From assembly GCF_029946185.1 (NCBI RefSeq), contig NZ_JAQSEA010000101.1:1-52932 (forward strand): a stretch of DNA of 52,932 nt, written 5' to 3'. The stretch comes from Prosthecobacter sp. GTDB lineage: Bacteria; Verrucomicrobiota; Verrucomicrobiia; Verrucomicrobiales; Verrucomicrobiaceae. The notes beneath the pieces are model-generated. The model did not search any database and was not told the DNA's origin. It worked only from the letters and a program-made list of their open reading frames with translations. Shown here piece after piece: positions 51,446 through 52,932 of the stretch. Position numbers and translations under genes: made by a program. How positions within the stretch are numbered: position 1 is the first letter of the stretch; each line of letters starts with the position of its first letter.

Positions 51446-52932
51446 TCACACGACAGCGGAGTTCACATCAAGTGCGACCAAACTCAGCAGTTCTTCAGCT
51501 CCCATGTCGGTCAGCAGTTTTTCGGCTCCGCCGTCACCGGTGATCAGGTCATGGGCGAGGCTCATCTTTTCTTCGATCAATGCGTCAATGCGTTCTTCAA
51601 TAGTGCCCTGGCAGACGAATTTGTGAACCATAACGTTCCGCTTTTGGCCGATGCGGAAGGCGCGGTCGGTGGCCTGGTTTTCGACGGCGGGGTTCCACCA
51701 GCGGTCAAAGTGGATGACGTGGCTGGCGGCGGTGAGATTGAGGCCGGTGCCGCCGGCTTTGACGCTGATGACCATGAAGGGCGGACCGCCGGGCTGCTGG
51801 AAGGATTCGACCAATTGCGGTCGCTTCTTCACCGCAGTGCCGCCGTGCAGGATGAGGCCCTCGCGGCCAAAGACGGTGGCGAGGAAGCGGGCGAGGGGAT
51901 CGCAGGTTTCTTGAAACTGAGTGAAGATGAGTGCGCGCTCGCCGCGCTCGGCGAGTTCGCTGCAAATTTCCGCCAGACGCGTGAATTTGCCGCTGTCTGC
52001 GGGGTTCCACGCACCATCGCCATTCCAATGGCTGGGATGATTGCAGATCTGTTTGAACTTCAGCAGGAAGCCGAGTACGAGGCCCTGACGTTTGATTGGC
52101 TCCATCTCCTTGTCTGCGAGCATTTTCGCGAGTTGATCGACGAGCTTCGCGTAGATTGTAGCCTGCCGTTTAGTGAGGCCGCAGAAGGCTTTGGTTTCGA
52201 TTTTGTCGGGCAGGTCGCTGATGATGCTCCTGTCCGTCTTCATGCGGCGCAGGATGTAGGGTTGCACAAGCTTGCGCAGCGGTGCAAAGCCGGTGCTGCT
52301 TTTGGCGCAATTTTTCACCGCAGATGCAAAGGCGGCGGAACCACCGAGCAGACCGGGATTGAGGAAGTCGAAGAGGCTCCACAGATCGCCAGGGCGGTTC
52401 TCCACGGGCGTGCCAGTTAAAGCAATGCGTGTGGTGGCTTGCAGGCGTTTCACAGCCTTGGTGCTGCTGCTGCCGGGGTTCTTAATGGCCTGGGCCTCGT
52501 CGAGAATGACGACGCTCCATGGGTGCTGCTGCCATGATTCGGTGCGCTGGAGAAACTGGTAGGTGGTGAGCATGGCATCAAAACCCCGCAGAGCTTCGGG
52601 GGGATGCTGCACCGCATGGTCGAGTGCTTCACGGGAGGTCTGGGATGGATGTGCAATGAAGAGTTTTAGGTCGGGGGCGAACTTTGCCACCTCGGCCTTC
52701 CAGTTGCCAACCAGCGAGGCGGGCACGATGAGCAGACCGGGCGCTTTCGATTCTTTTTGTCGGGCGAGCAGCAGCGCGATGACTTGCAACGTTTTGCCCA
52801 AGCCCATGTCGTCCGCCAAACAGGCGCCGAGGCCTAAACGGGTCATGAATTGCAACCAGGCGAAGCCTTTGAGCTGATATGGACGCAGGGTGGCGTGCAG
52901 ATTCAGCGGTGCAGGTGCTTCAGAAGGGTTTC
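51446..52932 (-). CDS. SNF2-family DEAD/DEAH helicase, C-terminal portion (partial at window end)
   Basis: The 3' part of a bacterial SNF2 ATPase; the 5' part lies beyond 52932. About 495 codons are present, starting within LRPYQLKGFAWLQFM, immediately before motif I (DDMGLGKTLQ). Further motifs are DEAQAIKN (II), LTGTPVENR (III), FTQFQET (IV), GGTGLNLT (V) and ATDRAFRIGQKRNV (VI). Such proteins translocate on double-stranded DNA and remodel protein-DNA complexes; bacterial members such as RapA recycle RNA polymerase and others join defence systems. All ATPase motifs look intact. A degenerate copy of its last 28 codons lies about 0.8 kb downstream, beyond a toxin-antitoxin module, before the SWIM gene. 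Confidence 0.94.
   Translation of the reverse strand, partial: NPSEAPAPLNLHATLRPYQLKGFAWLQFMTRLGLGACLADDMGLGKTLQVIALLLARQKESKAPGLLIVPASLVGNWKAEVAKFAPDLKLFIAHPSQTSREALDHAVQHPPEALRGFDAMLTTYQFLQRTESWQQHPWSVVILDEAQAIKNPGSSSTKAVKRLQATTRIALTGTPVENRPGDLWSLFDFLNPGLLGGSAAFASAVKNCAKSSTGFAPLRKLVQPYILRRMKTDRSIISDLPDKIETKAFCGLTKRQATIYAKLVDQLAKMLADKEMEPIKRQGLVLGFLLKFKQICNHPSHWNGDGAWNPADSGKFTRLAEICSELAERGERALIFTQFQETCDPLARFLATVFGREGLILHGGTAVKKRPQLVESFQQPGGPPFMVISVKAGGTGLNLTAASHVIHFDRWWNPAVENQATDRAFRIGQKRNVMVHKFVCQGTIEERIDALIEEKMSLAHDLITGDGGAEKLLTDMGAEELLSLVALDVNSAVV

Noticed and set aside
1..52932. CRISPR arrays, tRNA or rRNA genes, transposases
   Set aside because: No regularly spaced direct repeats, cloverleaf-like sequences or transposase motifs were recognised by reading; short ncRNAs cannot be excluded without covariance searches.

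Overview
The window reads as a chromosomal segment of a GC-rich member of the PVC superphylum, most likely Verrucomicrobiota (Verrucomicrobiaceae-like). This is inferred from gene content: secreted DUF1592/DUF1552 and DUF1549/DUF1553-DUF1501 pairs, PVC-type dehydrogenase modules, DUF1080, ThuA, two sulfatases and twin-arginine leaders. Shine-Dalgarno sequences are mostly weak. No rRNA, tRNA, CRISPR array or insertion sequence was recognised.

Left end (1-3.4 kb): the 3' end of prs, then rplY, pth and rpsF, closed by an intrinsic terminator, then a Gfo/Idh/MocA oxidoreductase with its own terminator. Accessory stretch (3.4-7.3 kb): a VapBC-like toxin-antitoxin pair; a lower-GC TIR-domain gene, a candidate NAD-depleting defence effector; a second Gfo/Idh/MocA protein; a GNAT acetyltransferase; and an orphan MNT-type nucleotidyltransferase. 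A DUF1501 + DUF1549/DUF1553 pair follows (7.4-10.7 kb), whose second gene is crossed by a long inverted repeat near its 5' end.

DNA repair (11.2-13.3 kb): an Ada-AlkA fusion and an Ogt-type methyltransferase, divergent around a perfect 20-bp inverted repeat. Next come a FAD/NAD(P)-binding protein and a MOSC protein, then the envelope pair pbpC plus bacterial alpha-2-macroglobulin (15.9-24 kb).

The largest block (24.2-49.8 kb) consists almost entirely of proteins with export signals. It holds two DUF1592-DUF1552 pairs in opposite orientation, two alpha/beta hydrolases, an SGNH hydrolase, a ThuA protein, DUF1080, two sulfatases, and two very large PVC dehydrogenases that end in a cupredoxin domain and carry no CxxCH heme motif. 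Together with the Gfo/Idh/MocA genes, this suggests extracytoplasmic oxidation, desulfation and hydrolysis of sulfated glycans. That function is inference.

Right end (49.8-52.9 kb): a SWIM zinc-finger protein and an SNF2 helicase that runs off the window. They are separated by a UPF0175/DUF3368-type toxin-antitoxin module and a decayed copy of the helicase 3' end. The antitoxin is intact and the PIN-like toxin frame is broken. Both antitoxin genes in the window have a -10 element ending 6 nt before the start codon, which predicts leaderless mRNAs.
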